A stretch of 64,000 nucleotides of DNA from Aquiflexum balticum DSM 16537. Its GTDB lineage: Bacteria; Bacteroidota; Bacteroidia; Cytophagales; Cyclobacteriaceae. How positions within the stretch are numbered: the first letter of the stretch is position 1; every line of letters begins with the position of its first letter. Made by a program: the position numbers and the translations under genes. The notes under the pieces were generated by a model. It saw nothing but the letters and a program-made list of their open reading frames with translations. It made no database searches and had not been told where the DNA came from. Positions 35,871 through 45,181 of the stretch are shown piece after piece. Location of the stretch: contig NZ_LT838813.1 of NCBI RefSeq assembly GCF_900176595.1, positions 5,846,001-5,910,000 on the forward strand. Reading direction: 5' to 3'.

Positions 35871-37352
35871 CTAATAGGCTCTGGCAAAAAGAACCCGTCC
35901 TTCTGAAGGTTTCCCAGTCAAAATACATTTACCTGCTTCAGTTTTCCTATCTATAGGGATACACCTTATAGTTGCTTTTGTCAACTCTTTGATCTTTTCC
36001 TCGGTTTCATTGGTTCCGTCCCAATGAGCGGATAGAAATCCGCCCTTATTTTCGAGAAGGCTTTCAAATTCTTTCCAAGAATCCACTTCTGTTGTCATTT
36101 CGTGCTTAAAATTTAGCGCTTTTTCAAAAATGGCCTTTTGGATTATATCCAGCAATTCAGATATATATTCTTCAATTTTTACCCCTTCAAGGTTAACAAT
36201 CTCCTTAGAAAGCGTATCTCTTCTGGCAATTTCAACAGAGTTGTTTTCCAAATCTCTAGGACCCATTGCAATGCGTACCGGCACGCCTTTCAATTCATAT
36301 TCGGCAAATTTCCATCCCGGTTTGTGGGTATCTCTATCATCGAATTTAACAGAAATTCCTTTGGAACGAAGCTTGGTTATGATTTCATTTGCTTTTTCTG
36401 AAATGTTTTTTGATTCCTCGTCAGTTTTATAGATCGGAATGATCACAACCTGAATCGGTGCCAATTTAGGCGGCAATACCAATCCGTTGTCATCAGAATG
36501 CGCCATAATCAATGCTCCCATTAATCTGGTACTGGCACCCCAGGAGGTTCCCCACACATACTCCAATCCACCCTCTTTGGTAGCAAATTTAACGTCAAAA
36601 GCCTTTGCGAAATTTTGACCTAAGAAGTGGGAAGTTCCTGCTTGCAAAGCTTTACCGTCCTGCATCATAGCCTCAATACAGTAAGTGTCTTCAGCGCCTG
36701 CAAATCTTTCATTTTCACTTTTGACGCCTTTCACTACTGGTAAGGCCATATGCTCTTCAGCGAACTGTGCATAAATATTCATCATCTGAACGGTCTCTGC
36801 AATTGCCTCCTCTTTGGTTGCATGTGCAGTATGGCCTTCTTGCCACAAAAATTCTGTAGTTCTCAAAAAGAGACGGGTTCTCATTTCCCATCTTACGACG
36901 TTCGCCCATTGATTGACCAATAAAGGCAGATCCCTGTAAGATTGAATCCAATTTTTATAGGTACTCCAAATAACGGTTTCGGAAGTTGGTCTCACAATCA
37001 ATTCCTCTTCCAATTTTGCTTCCGGATCTACAATTACACTTTTTCCATCTTCTGAATTCTTCAGTCTGTAATGTGTGACCACTGCGCATTCTTTCGCAAA
37101 GCCCTCCACATGTTTGGCTTCTTTGGAAAGATAGGACTTTGGTATAAAAAGAGGAAAATATGCATTCACATGACCTGTTTCCTTAAACATTTTATCCAAT
37201 TGAGCCTGCATCTTTTCCCAGATGGAATACCCATAAGGCTTGATCACCATACAGCCTCTTACAGGGGAGTTTTCAGCTAGGTCAGCTCTTTTTACCAATT
37301 CATTGTACCACAAAGAGTAGTCTTCACTTCTTTTGGGCAATCCTTTACTCAT
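35871..37352 (-). CDS. proS: Prolyl-tRNA synthetase, archaeal/eukaryotic-type short form
   Basis: 493 residues. Class II motifs are visible: a motif 2 region with [20 protein letters not shown] and motif 3 near [14 protein letters not shown]. An anticodon-binding domain follows ([10 protein letters not shown]), then a C-terminal zinc-type tail. It lacks the long editing insertion of the usual bacterial enzyme, so it belongs to the type common in Bacteroidota. It charges tRNA-Pro with proline. Confidence 0.95.
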   Translation of the reverse strand: MSKGLPKRSEDYSLWYNELVKRADLAENSPVRGCMVIKPYGYSIWEKMQAQLDKMFKETGHVNAYFPLFIPKSYLSKEAKHVEGFAKECAVVTHYRLKNSEDGKSVIVDPEAKLEEELIVRPTSETVIWSTYKNWIQSYRDLPLLVNQWANVVRWEMRTRLFLRTTEFLWQEGHTAHATKEEAIAETVQMMNIYAQFAEEHMALPVVKGVKSENERFAGAEDTYCIEAMMQDGKALQAGTSHFLGQNFAKAFDVKFATKEGGLEYVWGTSWGASTRLMGALIMAHSDDNGLVLPPKLAPIQVVIIPIYKTDEESKNISEKANEIITKLRSKGISVKFDDRDTHKPGWKFAEYELKGVPVRIAMGPRDLENNSVEIARRDTLSKEIVNLEGVKIEEYISELLDIIQKAIFEKALNFKHEMTTEVDSWKEFESLLENKGGFLSAHWDGTNETEEKIKELTKATIRCIPIDRKTEAGKCILTGKPSEGRVLFARAY

Positions 37353-37479
37353 AGTGTTTTTGTTGATTTGAAAAATCTAATTATCTTCGCTAATTACAAT
37401 AAGGGGCAAATATAAACCAAAAAATTATAACCCTCTGACATTACCCTCGTATAAAAGCTTAAATAGTAAAACCAAACAA

Positions 37480-38829
37480 ATGAAGAATCTCAACAACATA
37501 CTCATTCTCGGTACAGGAGCAATTCTGATGCTTTCTTCCTGCAGCACTGGATTTAATGCTATGAAAAGCGGTGAAACCGATGATCTTTATTTTATGGCTT
37601 CGGATGCCAAAATCGCGACTGAATTCGCGGTTTCAAATAACAATCCCCAAAATTTCCAGTCATTGAATGAAGTTGCCCCGACTGAATTCCAGCAGGAAAA
37701 TTTTTCAGCACGAAATGTCAATCCGGAATATATCGCCAAATATCAAGCTCAAAGCAATGTTGCGGATTCTGGGACAGTTTATTTTGATGATAATGAAGAA
37801 CAGCAGGGTAATATCAATGCCTATAATAATTTTTATGGAAATAGTTCTGGCCTAAACGGCGCAGGTGGAGGAGGCAGTAATGTGAACTTCAACTTTGGCG
37901 TTGGAATGGGCTGGGGTATGCCTATGATGGGAATGGGCTGGGGTATGCCTATGATGGGAATGGGTTGGAACTCCATGTGGGGTTGGAATATGAGTTTCGG
38001 AATGAGCTGGGGAATGGGAGGAATGTGGGGTAATCCCTGGATGATGAACCCTTGGATGAATCCTTGGATGAACCCTTGGATGGGTGGTGGAATGTGGGGT
38101 TGGGGTATGCGTCCGGGTTGGGGCTGGGGAGCACCCGGTTGGGGTTGGGGAGCGCCAGGATGGGGCGGTGAAAACGGACGTCAGGTAGTTCGGGGAGCTA
38201 GACCAGGAAGAGGTTCCGGTACTATAGGTGGGCCTGTCAGAGGAGGTACGGATTATGCTTCCACTTCTAGAGCAGCAAGACGCGATGCAGTAAACTCTGG
38301 CTCAGGCAGGACGGTAAATTCCAGCAACAGAGCCTCATCAGGACGTGACTTTGGAAGATCTCAAAACGATTATTATAATTCAGGAAGAACAAATAGAGTT
38401 GCCAATTCTGCCTCTGCAGGAACAAGAAATGTAGGCTCGGCTGCTGCGACAAGGCCAAGTAGCAGAACAGGTATTGCTAACTCACGACCAAATTACAATA
38501 GTGGAACTTCAAATAGAAGTTCTTATGGCAGCACCAATAGGTCTGCAAACCCAGGTAACTTTAATAATACAAGAAGTACTCAGGGAACAAGAAACGCAAA
38601 TCCTTCTTACAATAGAGGAAATACCAACAACAATATGAACAATAGAATGTCTCCATCAAGGACCACATCTCCATCAAGAGGTTCCTCAATGTCAGCACCT
38701 TCTAGAGGTTCGTCAATGTCAGCACCAAGCAGAAGCAGTTCTCCATCCATGAGTGCTCCAAGTAGAAGCAGTGGTGGTGGCGGAATGAGCAGCGGAGCCT
38801 CAAGAGGCGGCGGAAGAGGGGGGAGATAA
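37480..38829 (+). CDS. Met/Trp/Gly-rich low-complexity lipoprotein
   Basis: 449 residues, function unknown. A lipoprotein signal ends in LMLSSC (Cys21). Residues about 20-125 look ordinary. Residues about 140-230 are a dense Met/Trp/Gly/Pro tract with repeated GMGWGMPMM and NPWM units and GWGWGAPGWG. The last 200 residues are rich in Ser, Arg, Asn and Gly (SMSAPSRGS repeats) and very basic. There is no His and only one Cys. Methionine-dense surface proteins can bind Cu(I), but nothing here proves that. The DNA shows near-perfect tandem 27-bp units around 37908-37965. An intrinsic terminator overlaps its stop codon. Confidence 0.8.
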   Translation: MKNLNNILILGTGAILMLSSCSTGFNAMKSGETDDLYFMASDAKIATEFAVSNNNPQNFQSLNEVAPTEFQQENFSARNVNPEYIAKYQAQSNVADSGTVYFDDNEEQQGNINAYNNFYGNSSGLNGAGGGGSNVNFNFGVGMGWGMPMMGMGWGMPMMGMGWNSMWGWNMSFGMSWGMGGMWGNPWMMNPWMNPWMNPWMGGGMWGWGMRPGWGWGAPGWGWGAPGWGGENGRQVVRGARPGRGSGTIGGPVRGGTDYASTSRAARRDAVNSGSGRTVNSSNRASSGRDFGRSQNDYYNSGRTNRVANSASAGTRNVGSAAATRPSSRTGIANSRPNYNSGTSNRSSYGSTNRSANPGNFNNTRSTQGTRNANPSYNRGNTNNNMNNRMSPSRTTSPSRGSSMSAPSRGSSMSAPSRSSSPSMSAPSRSSGGGGMSSGASRGGGRGGR

Positions 38830-38844
38830 TTACTCCCCTTTTTT
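38819..38844 (+). terminator. Intrinsic terminator overlapping the stop codon
   Basis: GGGGAG (38820-38825) pairs with CTCCCC (38833-38838) and is followed by six T residues (38839-38844). The stop codon TAA at 38827-38829 lies in the loop. Confidence 0.8.
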
Positions 38845-38902
38845 ATAGAAACAGGTAACAAAGCCTTAGAAAAACAATGTCTGCTCAGCTATTTCTGTAT
38901 TC

Positions 38903-40420
38903 ATGATTTCTTCCAAAAAGTTTTTATTCTTTGCTTTCTTTACTTCATTCGCACTTGGGACATCCTTTGCTCAGATAGGCTATTACGAAGATGCCTTGCG
39001 TTTCGGCCAATTTAGATCTACAGGTTCAGCTAGGATCAATGGATTGGGCGGAGCCCAAATGTCTTTAGGAGGCGATATATCAAATATACATACCAATCCG
39101 GCAGGATTGGGCTTTTTCAGAAGATCTGAATTCAGTTTCACCTCGGCTTTTGGCACATGGATATCAGAAACGAACTACCTCAGTCAAATCCAGGAAGACA
39201 GAACAGGGAACTTTGCAATACCAAATCTTAGCGTGGTAATCAGTAATCCAAAAGGACCTTTAAGCACAGGGGCATTTAGAGGCGGGACTTTTGGAATAAG
39301 CTTCAATAGGACCAACCATTTCAATAATCAGTTTGGATATTTTTCTGATTTTGAGGGAGAGACATCAATCATTGATCATTTCTTACAACAGGCAAGCGGT
39401 ATCCCGGAAAATCAAATTGAAAATTTCGGATTGACAGGCCTTGCTTACCAGACCTTCCTGATCAATCCCATAACAGAAGATGAAGCAGGTAACCCTATCA
39501 ATAATCCGACAGAGTATTTTTCATTCGTAGGCGGATTTCCTTTTCAGGATGAAACGGTAATTCGAGAAGGGAGAACAAGACAGACTAGTTTTTCTTACGG
39601 TGCTAATTTTCACAACAAATTTTTCATAGGAGCAGGATTGGGATTGTCTTTTATTAACTTTCTCCAAGAAAAATTCTACACTGAGGAGTTCTTTGACGAA
39701 CCATTATTAAATTCCAGAATAGATGAATTTTTAAGGATCAATGGATTCGGAGCAAACCTGAATTTTGGTCTTATTTACAAACCAATTGATCAGATTAATC
39801 TTGGTTTCAATTTCCAATCCCCAACTTGGTATAATTTCAGTGAAGACTATGAGGCAAGAATGGTCAATGATTATGACAACTTCTTTTTTGAACCGGAAAA
39901 TATAACTCTTGGGAGGGAAGAGGCCCTAACTCCGTTAATAATCAGTAGTTACAATTTAAATACACCTCTAAGATTAAGTGGTGGAGCGACCATTTTCCTA
40001 GGTAAAAATGGATTTATTACGGCAGATATTGACTATTTGGATTATAGTGCCATGAGAATCAGTTCGAGGGATTTTAACGCAAGTGCGGATAATCAGACCA
40101 TCAATTCACTCTATGGAACCACTTTAAACTACAGGGCCGGTGCAGAATTCAGGTTTGATATTTGGAGGATTCGGGGTGGATATGCTTATTACGGGGACCC
40201 ATTTGTCAACAGTAATTTTGACCGAAGTACCCAGCAGTTCTCAGGAGGTTTTGGAGCAAGATTGCAGAAATTTTATGTTGACTTTGCATTGATAGCCTCC
40301 CAATTTGACCAGCTTTATAATTCCTATGAATTCATTGACAATGGTCAGAATATCGGACCAATTATAGAAATCAGGAATACCAGAACAACCGGATTCCTGA
40401 CATTTGGATTTAATTTTTAA
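38903..40420 (+). CDS. OmpP1/FadL/TodX-type outer membrane transport protein
   Basis: 505 residues with a signal peptide (1-23, cut near SFAQI). The N-terminal RFGQFRSTGSARINGLGGAQ and HTNPAGLGF are typical of FadL-family barrels of Bacteroidota, and the chain ends in an aromatic beta-strand (LTFGFNF), as barrels do. These proteins carry hydrophobic molecules across the outer membrane; the substrate is unknown. Its 3' end overlaps the convergent shikimate kinase gene by 11 bp. Confidence 0.85.
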   Translation: MISSKKFLFFAFFTSFALGTSFAQIGYYEDALRFGQFRSTGSARINGLGGAQMSLGGDISNIHTNPAGLGFFRRSEFSFTSAFGTWISETNYLSQIQEDRTGNFAIPNLSVVISNPKGPLSTGAFRGGTFGISFNRTNHFNNQFGYFSDFEGETSIIDHFLQQASGIPENQIENFGLTGLAYQTFLINPITEDEAGNPINNPTEYFSFVGGFPFQDETVIREGRTRQTSFSYGANFHNKFFIGAGLGLSFINFLQEKFYTEEFFDEPLLNSRIDEFLRINGFGANLNFGLIYKPIDQINLGFNFQSPTWYNFSEDYEARMVNDYDNFFFEPENITLGREEALTPLIISSYNLNTPLRLSGGATIFLGKNGFITADIDYLDYSAMRISSRDFNASADNQTINSLYGTTLNYRAGAEFRFDIWRIRGGYAYYGDPFVNSNFDRSTQQFSGGFGARLQKFYVDFALIASQFDQLYNSYEFIDNGQNIGPIIEIRNTRTTGFLTFGFNF

Positions 40421-40940
40421 AAAAAGTCATCAATTCAGACATCAAATGTTCTGTGGAAATATCCTCTCCGCTGATGATGATTTTTGCCTGTCTGTAATAC
40501 CGTTCTCTATCAGCATGAAGGTTTTTTAGCTTAAGAATTATCTCTCCTTCATCTAAGCCAGAAAACATGGGCCTTTTACCTGATTGATTTTTAGGAATCC
40601 TTTTGTAAATCTCTTCCAAAGACACATCTAAAAACACGGAAATCGATTTTTTATTGATCAATTCCATATTGTCATTAAAACAGGGGGTTCCTCCACCTGT
40701 AGCCAAAACAAATCCTTCTATACCGCCCAGGTATTTTTCAAGATAAATTGTTTCCAATTCCCTGAATTTCCCTTCTCCATCATGTTCAAAAATATAACTG
40801 ATACTTTTCCCCGTTTCCTCTTCAATAATTTTATCCAAATCAAAAAAAACAAAGTTTAACTGCCTTGCCAACTGCATTCCAAAGGTAGATTTACCAGAAC
40901 CCGGCATACCAACCAATACGATTTTCATTGGTACTCTCAT
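40410..40940 (-). CDS. aroK: Shikimate kinase
   Basis: 176 residues with a P-loop (GMPGSGKST near 11-19), DLD and FRELE substrate-binding segments, and GGGTPC. It phosphorylates shikimate in the chorismate pathway. The ATG at 40940 overlaps the upstream gene's TGA (ATGA), so translation is probably coupled; an internal ATG at 40928 would fit the family N-terminus equally well. It is last in the order DUF1599, DoxX-like, aroK. Confidence 0.93.
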   Translation of the reverse strand: MRVPMKIVLVGMPGSGKSTFGMQLARQLNFVFFDLDKIIEEETGKSISYIFEHDGEGKFRELETIYLEKYLGGIEGFVLATGGGTPCFNDNMELINKKSISVFLDVSLEEIYKRIPKNQSGKRPMFSGLDEGEIILKLKNLHADRERYYRQAKIIISGEDISTEHLMSELMTFFKN

Positions 40941-42037
40941 TTGCTGTATAATTCCTTTACTTCTGTAGAAGATGGCGTATTTCTAAAATGATATTTTTTG
41001 ACAACCACTCCATCATCCAAAAGCATGATTCCGGGATTGGATCTCATGATCGTTTTGATGACTGTAGCATCTCCTTGAAATCCCTCAATTTCCCATCCCC
41101 TTGAACTAATCAACCATTCTATTTCATCTTCAGAAGATGCCGCAATCAAAACAGGTGTAATATCCGTCTCCTTGATTCCAGCAATCATTTCATCAATTTT
41201 ATCCAGGTTTGATGTATTTAATTTGGACATATTGGTCACCAAAACAAGGGCTTTTTTACCGGTCAATAAAGTCTCTGTATACTCCCCATCTGCGTTCCAT
41301 ACTGAAAAATCCGAAATCTTGGGCAAGGCTTCTTCATTGACCAGTTTCATCTCGACAAACTCATAAGATTCATCTGAAGGATACTGATCAAAGATGAATT
41401 CCTCCCCACCTTTCTTCATGACATAATTGTATTGGAGCTGTTCTGATGGCTGCATGGCTTTTGTGATATCAACACCCTCTTTATAAGCTCTAAAATCGAT
41501 AAATGGCAGATTTCTTATAGCTGTAATCGCTAGTGCAACAGATAATACCAAACTTATTCTTACGGTCCATTGGGCCCATGCTTTTTCTTTATTGGAAAGA
41601 TCTTTTCTAAAAACAAAAAGTACCCCAATCAGGATCAATAAAATGATGTCTTTAATAAATGATTCCCAAGGTGTTAATTTGATCGCATCACCAAAACAAC
41701 CACAATCCGTTACTTTGTTGAAATAAGCAGAATAAAATGTCAAAAAGGTGAAGAAAACAATCAAAATACTCAAAGACCATACTGTAAACCTCAATTTTAC
41801 TCCTAGAATCAGCATAATTCCCAAAACTACCTCAGCCACTACCAAAACAACTGCAAGAGGTAATGCTATTTCCTTAAAAAGGTAAAAGAATGAGGCTATG
41901 TCATTAGAAAACACATCAAAATATTCTTCCAGTTTTATCGCTGTTCCTACAGGATCATTTACTTTGATCAATCCTGAAAAAATAAAAAGACCTCCTACAA
42001 AAAGCCTTATTGCAAATAAGAATCCCTGTTTAAGCAT
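40937..42037 (-). CDS. BT_3928-type DoxX/MauE-like membrane protein
   Basis: 366 residues. Four membrane helices in the first 150 residues form a DoxX/MauE-like domain (FVGGLFIFSGLIKVNDPVG) with CGCFGDA, the redox-active-looking Cys pair of MauE relatives. A fifth helix (about 160-180) and a 180-residue periplasmic region follow, thioredoxin-like by pattern (NPGIMLLDDGVVVKKYH). The function is unproven, and a role in disulfide chemistry is inference. It overlaps DUF1599 by 8 bp and aroK by 4 bp. Confidence 0.82.
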   Translation of the reverse strand: MLKQGFLFAIRLFVGGLFIFSGLIKVNDPVGTAIKLEEYFDVFSNDIASFFYLFKEIALPLAVVLVVAEVVLGIMLILGVKLRFTVWSLSILIVFFTFLTFYSAYFNKVTDCGCFGDAIKLTPWESFIKDIILLILIGVLFVFRKDLSNKEKAWAQWTVRISLVLSVALAITAIRNLPFIDFRAYKEGVDITKAMQPSEQLQYNYVMKKGGEEFIFDQYPSDESYEFVEMKLVNEEALPKISDFSVWNADGEYTETLLTGKKALVLVTNMSKLNTSNLDKIDEMIAGIKETDITPVLIAASSEDEIEWLISSRGWEIEGFQGDATVIKTIMRSNPGIMLLDDGVVVKKYHFRNTPSSTEVKELYSK

Positions 42038-42575
42038 GATACCCTAATTTAATTAAGCAAAATACCGCATAATTGATCATGTCCTGATAGTTGGCTTCAA
42101 TTCCCTCGGAAACCAAAGTCTTTCCTTGGTTATCTTCAATTTGTTTTATTCTATATAATTTCATCAAAATAATATCTGTCATCGAAGAAATGCGCATATC
42201 TCTCCACGCTTCTCCATAATCATGATTTTTATTTTCCAACAAGCCCTTTGTTGAAGCTACCCAATGGTCATACAAGGGCTCTAATTCCTCATAAGAAAAC
42301 TCCATCCTATCGTCCTTCAAAAGACCAATTTGGATCAGCGCAATAATGCAGTAATTTATAATACCTACAAACTCGTCTGCAATGGGGTCGTTGACCTTTT
42401 GATTTCCTTTTTCCTGAATGGATCTTATTCTCTGGGCTTTGATAAAAATCTGATCGGTAATGGATGGCAGCCTCAAAATTCTCCAAGCTGTACCATAGTC
42501 GATGGTTTTCTTCTTGAATAGTTCTTTACAAAGGTGGATAACTTGATTATATTCGCTCGTGGTTTGAGTTTTCAA
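42030..42575 (-). CDS. DUF1599 protein
   Basis: 181 residues made of two similar halves, each with KKxxDYGxAWRxxRxxS(I/M)TDxI (residues about 17-40 and 115-138). This is the duplicated DUF1599 pattern, resembling all-alpha nucleotide pyrophosphohydrolase-like folds, but activity is unproven. It starts only 14 bp from the divergent folP start and overlaps the BT_3928-type gene. Confidence 0.85.
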   Translation of the reverse strand: MKTQTTSEYNQVIHLCKELFKKKTIDYGTAWRILRLPSITDQIFIKAQRIRSIQEKGNQKVNDPIADEFVGIINYCIIALIQIGLLKDDRMEFSYEELEPLYDHWVASTKGLLENKNHDYGEAWRDMRISSMTDIILMKLYRIKQIEDNQGKTLVSEGIEANYQDMINYAVFCLIKLGYHA

Positions 42576-42589
42576 AGCAATTCTGTTTA

Positions 42590-43468
42590 ATGGATAGTCC
42601 TTTCACTTCGGAATCCGAAGATATATTATTTCGACCAAAAATAACACTCCAATCCAAAGGAAAGCTACTTTTGATTGAAAGGCCGTGGATCATGGGAATT
42701 ATGAATATCACGCCGGATTCTTTTTATTCAGGAAGCAGGTTCAATAGCAGTCCTGATTTATTGTTGAAAGTGGCTGAAAAAATGATCAGGGAGGGTGCAG
42801 ATATACTTGACGTTGGGGGTTACTCCAGTAGGCCCAATGCAGAAAATGTTTCTGAATCGGAAGAATTATCAAGAACAATCAAAGGTGTAGAGGCTATAAA
42901 AAACTATTTCCCGGATGTTCTTGTTTCCATTGATACTTTCAGATCCAAGATAGCCGTGGAGGCTGTAAATGCCGGTGCAGATTTTGTAAATGACATCTCA
43001 TCCGGTGAGTTGGATGAAAACATGATACCTCTTGTAGGAAAGCTTTCAGTTCCATATATTTCAATGCATATGAAAGGTAATCCGGAAACTATGCAGGCCC
43101 AAACTGACTACAAAAATGTACTTTTAGAAATAATGAATTATTTTTCTAAAAAAATGCAGTTTTGCAATAAAGCTGGCATAAAAGATGTAATAATTGATCC
43201 GGGAATAGGATTTGCCAAAACATTGAAACAAAATTATTGGATTCTCAGAAATTTAGCTTATTTTAAAACAATTCAAGCGCCTATTCTTGTTGGTCTTTCC
43301 AGAAAGTCCTTGATTTATAATTCACTTAAAATTAAACCTGAAGAGGCATTAAACGGAACTACCGCATTACATATGGCTGCACTTTTAAAAGGAGCAAACA
43401 TTTTGAGGGTACATGACGTGAAAGAAGCTAAAGAAACTGTAAATTTATATAAAGAACTATACCCTTGA
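42590..43468 (+). CDS. folP: Dihydropteroate synthase
   Basis: 292 residues forming a TIM barrel with MGIMNITPDSFY (near 35-46), LDVGGYSSRP, SIDTFR, and IDPGIGFAKT, then GLSRKS and the C-terminal RVHDV. It joins p-aminobenzoate to the pterin pyrophosphate in folate synthesis and is the sulfonamide target. Its stop codon overlaps the TTG start of cdaA. Its start is 14 bp from the divergent DUF1599 start, so one or both promoters must lie inside the neighbour. Confidence 0.95.
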   Translation: MDSPFTSESEDILFRPKITLQSKGKLLLIERPWIMGIMNITPDSFYSGSRFNSSPDLLLKVAEKMIREGADILDVGGYSSRPNAENVSESEELSRTIKGVEAIKNYFPDVLVSIDTFRSKIAVEAVNAGADFVNDISSGELDENMIPLVGKLSVPYISMHMKGNPETMQAQTDYKNVLLEIMNYFSKKMQFCNKAGIKDVIIDPGIGFAKTLKQNYWILRNLAYFKTIQAPILVGLSRKSLIYNSLKIKPEEALNGTTALHMAALLKGANILRVHDVKEAKETVNLYKELYP

Positions 43469-44340
43469 CACTACTTTTCAAAATAGGTTTTTTGGAAATA
43501 TCCATAGTAAATATCATTGATATTACTTTGGTCAGTCTTCTTTTATATCAAGTTTACAAACTGCTTAGGGGAAGTGTTGCGATAAAAATATTTCTTGGAT
43601 TCCTATCTATTTATTTGATCTACCTAATGGTCAGTGCCTTGAGAATGGAGCTGCTTTCCATTATTCTTGGTCAGTTTATGGGAGTTGGTGTGATAGCCGC
43701 AATCATTATTTTTGCCCCCGAAATCAGAAAATTTCTTTTACTGATAGGAAAAACATCTTTCCTCTCCAATGAAAATTTTCTCCAGGAATTGCTTTTTTGG
43801 AAAAAAAGAGAAACTCAAGCCTTTAACATCAATCCCATTATTGAGGCATCCAAAAGTTTGTCCGGTACCAATACAGGTGCTTTGATGGTTATTTCCAGAA
43901 ATTCAGAATTGAAATTTTATGCCGAAAGTGGTGATATCATTGATGCACAGGTATCAAAAAGACTGCTGATCTCTATTTTCAATAAATATAGCCCTCTCCA
44001 TGACGGAGCGGTAATTATCTACAATGGAAAAGTAAAAGCAGCAAGATGTATTCTTCCTGTCACAGAAAGAGATATTCCGGCCCAATTCGGTCTTAGACAC
44101 AGGGCTGCGATTGGCATGTCTGAAACAACTGATACATTGGTTTTGATAGTTTCTGAAGAAACAGGACAGGTATCATTATCCAAAAACGGAAAAATATTGC
44201 ATAATCTCTCCTTTCAGGAATTGAGGGAACTGCTCAATGATTATTTGACAGGAGCTGATATTGATGATAAATTTGAACCCATTTCAATTTTTGAAAGGAG
44301 CAAACTCAAGAAAATAACGCCTACAAGTACCAGTGCATAA
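43465..44340 (+). CDS. cdaA: Diadenylate cyclase CdaA
   Basis: 291 residues. Three membrane helices fill residues 1-85, and a DAC domain follows with DGAVIIYNGKVKAA and RHRAAIGMSE, the signature for making cyclic di-AMP from two ATP. Translation starts at TTG 43465, which overlaps folP's TGA; no ATG occurs early enough to serve. The folP-cdaA order is common in Bacteroidota and ties c-di-AMP synthesis to a housekeeping operon. No CdaR or GlmM gene is adjacent. Confidence 0.94.
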   Translation: MTLLFKIGFLEISIVNIIDITLVSLLLYQVYKLLRGSVAIKIFLGFLSIYLIYLMVSALRMELLSIILGQFMGVGVIAAIIIFAPEIRKFLLLIGKTSFLSNENFLQELLFWKKRETQAFNINPIIEASKSLSGTNTGALMVISRNSELKFYAESGDIIDAQVSKRLLISIFNKYSPLHDGAVIIYNGKVKAARCILPVTERDIPAQFGLRHRAAIGMSETTDTLVLIVSEETGQVSLSKNGKILHNLSFQELRELLNDYLTGADIDDKFEPISIFERSKLKKITPTSTSA

Positions 44341-44343
44341 AAA

Positions 44344-44378
44344 AACGGACAGAAAACTATAATAATTTCCGGTCCGTT
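44344..44378. terminator. Possible bidirectional terminator
   Basis: AACGGAC (44344-44350) pairs with GTCCGTT (44372-44378) around a 21-nt loop, between the convergent cdaA and cold-shock genes. There are A/T runs on the flanks but no long U-tract. Confidence 0.45.
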
Positions 44379-44399
44379 ACCAATACCTAATTTTTACTA

Positions 44400-44594
44400 T
44401 TACTGTAATTTTTTAACGTTTATAGCATTAAGGCCTTTTTTCCCATCCTTTACATCATAGGTTACTTTGTCATTCTGGGCTACTTTGTCTACCAATCCCG
44501 TGGCATGGACAAACACATCACTTTGGGATTCGTCGTCAACGATAAAACCAAATCCTTTAGCGTCATTGTAAAATTTTACTGTTCCGGTAAGCAT
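44400..44594 (-). CDS. Cold-shock-domain protein
   Basis: 64 residues, a single OB-fold cold-shock domain. RNP1 is KGFGFI (13-18) and RNP2 is VFVHA (27-31). Members bind single-stranded RNA or DNA and act as RNA chaperones; the length is slightly short for the family (about 65-70). The gene stands alone. Confidence 0.93.
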   Translation of the reverse strand: MLTGTVKFYNDAKGFGFIVDDESQSDVFVHATGLVDKVAQNDKVTYDVKDGKKGLNAINVKKLQ

Positions 44595-44682
44595 GATAAA
44601 TATTATAATTATGTGGTTAAATGTATTTTAAATGTAAATATACTTCATCAAAAAACAAAAATTATTTTGCTAAATTCAAACA

Positions 44683-45171
44683 ATGAAAAATCTTGTAATT
44701 ATCCGTCATGCAAAATCTTCCTGGAAGGAGCCTCTTTTAAATGACCATCAAAGGCCTTTGGCAGAACGGGGCCTTAGAGATGCTCCAAAAATGGGAAACA
44801 GATTGAAAAAAAAGGGTATAATCCCTGACGCAATGATTTCTTCAGATGCAGAAAGAGCAAAAGCCACAGCTTTGATTACAGCTGAGAGCTTGGATTTTCC
44901 TAAAGAAAAAATTCGTTTTACTCCTTACCTCTATCATGCTTCCGCATCAGATATGCTATCTGAAATCAAAAAGACAGCTGATTCAGTCAATACATTATTT
45001 GTTTTTGGACATAATCCCGGTGAAAATGATCTCATTTGGAAACTGGGAGGTGAAATCGACAATCTTCCCACGTCGGGCCAATTCGGATTTAAATTTGATG
45101 TCAATACATGGTCTGATATTGGCAAAAAGAATGCGAAATTCTGGTTTTTTGATTATCCGAAAAAATCCTGA
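44683..45171 (+). CDS. sixA: SixA-type phosphohistidine phosphatase
   Basis: 162 residues of the histidine phosphatase superfamily. The catalytic RHAKS motif (His9) is followed by ERGLRDAP, SSDAERAKATA and the second histidine in FGHNPGENDL. SixA removes phosphate from histidine residues of phosphorelay proteins in E. coli, but the target here is unknown. It converges on the SDR gene with 10 bp between the stops. Confidence 0.88.
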   Translation: MKNLVIIRHAKSSWKEPLLNDHQRPLAERGLRDAPKMGNRLKKKGIIPDAMISSDAERAKATALITAESLDFPKEKIRFTPYLYHASASDMLSEIKKTADSVNTLFVFGHNPGENDLIWKLGGEIDNLPTSGQFGFKFDVNTWSDIGKKNAKFWFFDYPKKS

Positions 45172-45181
45172 TCAATGATTG

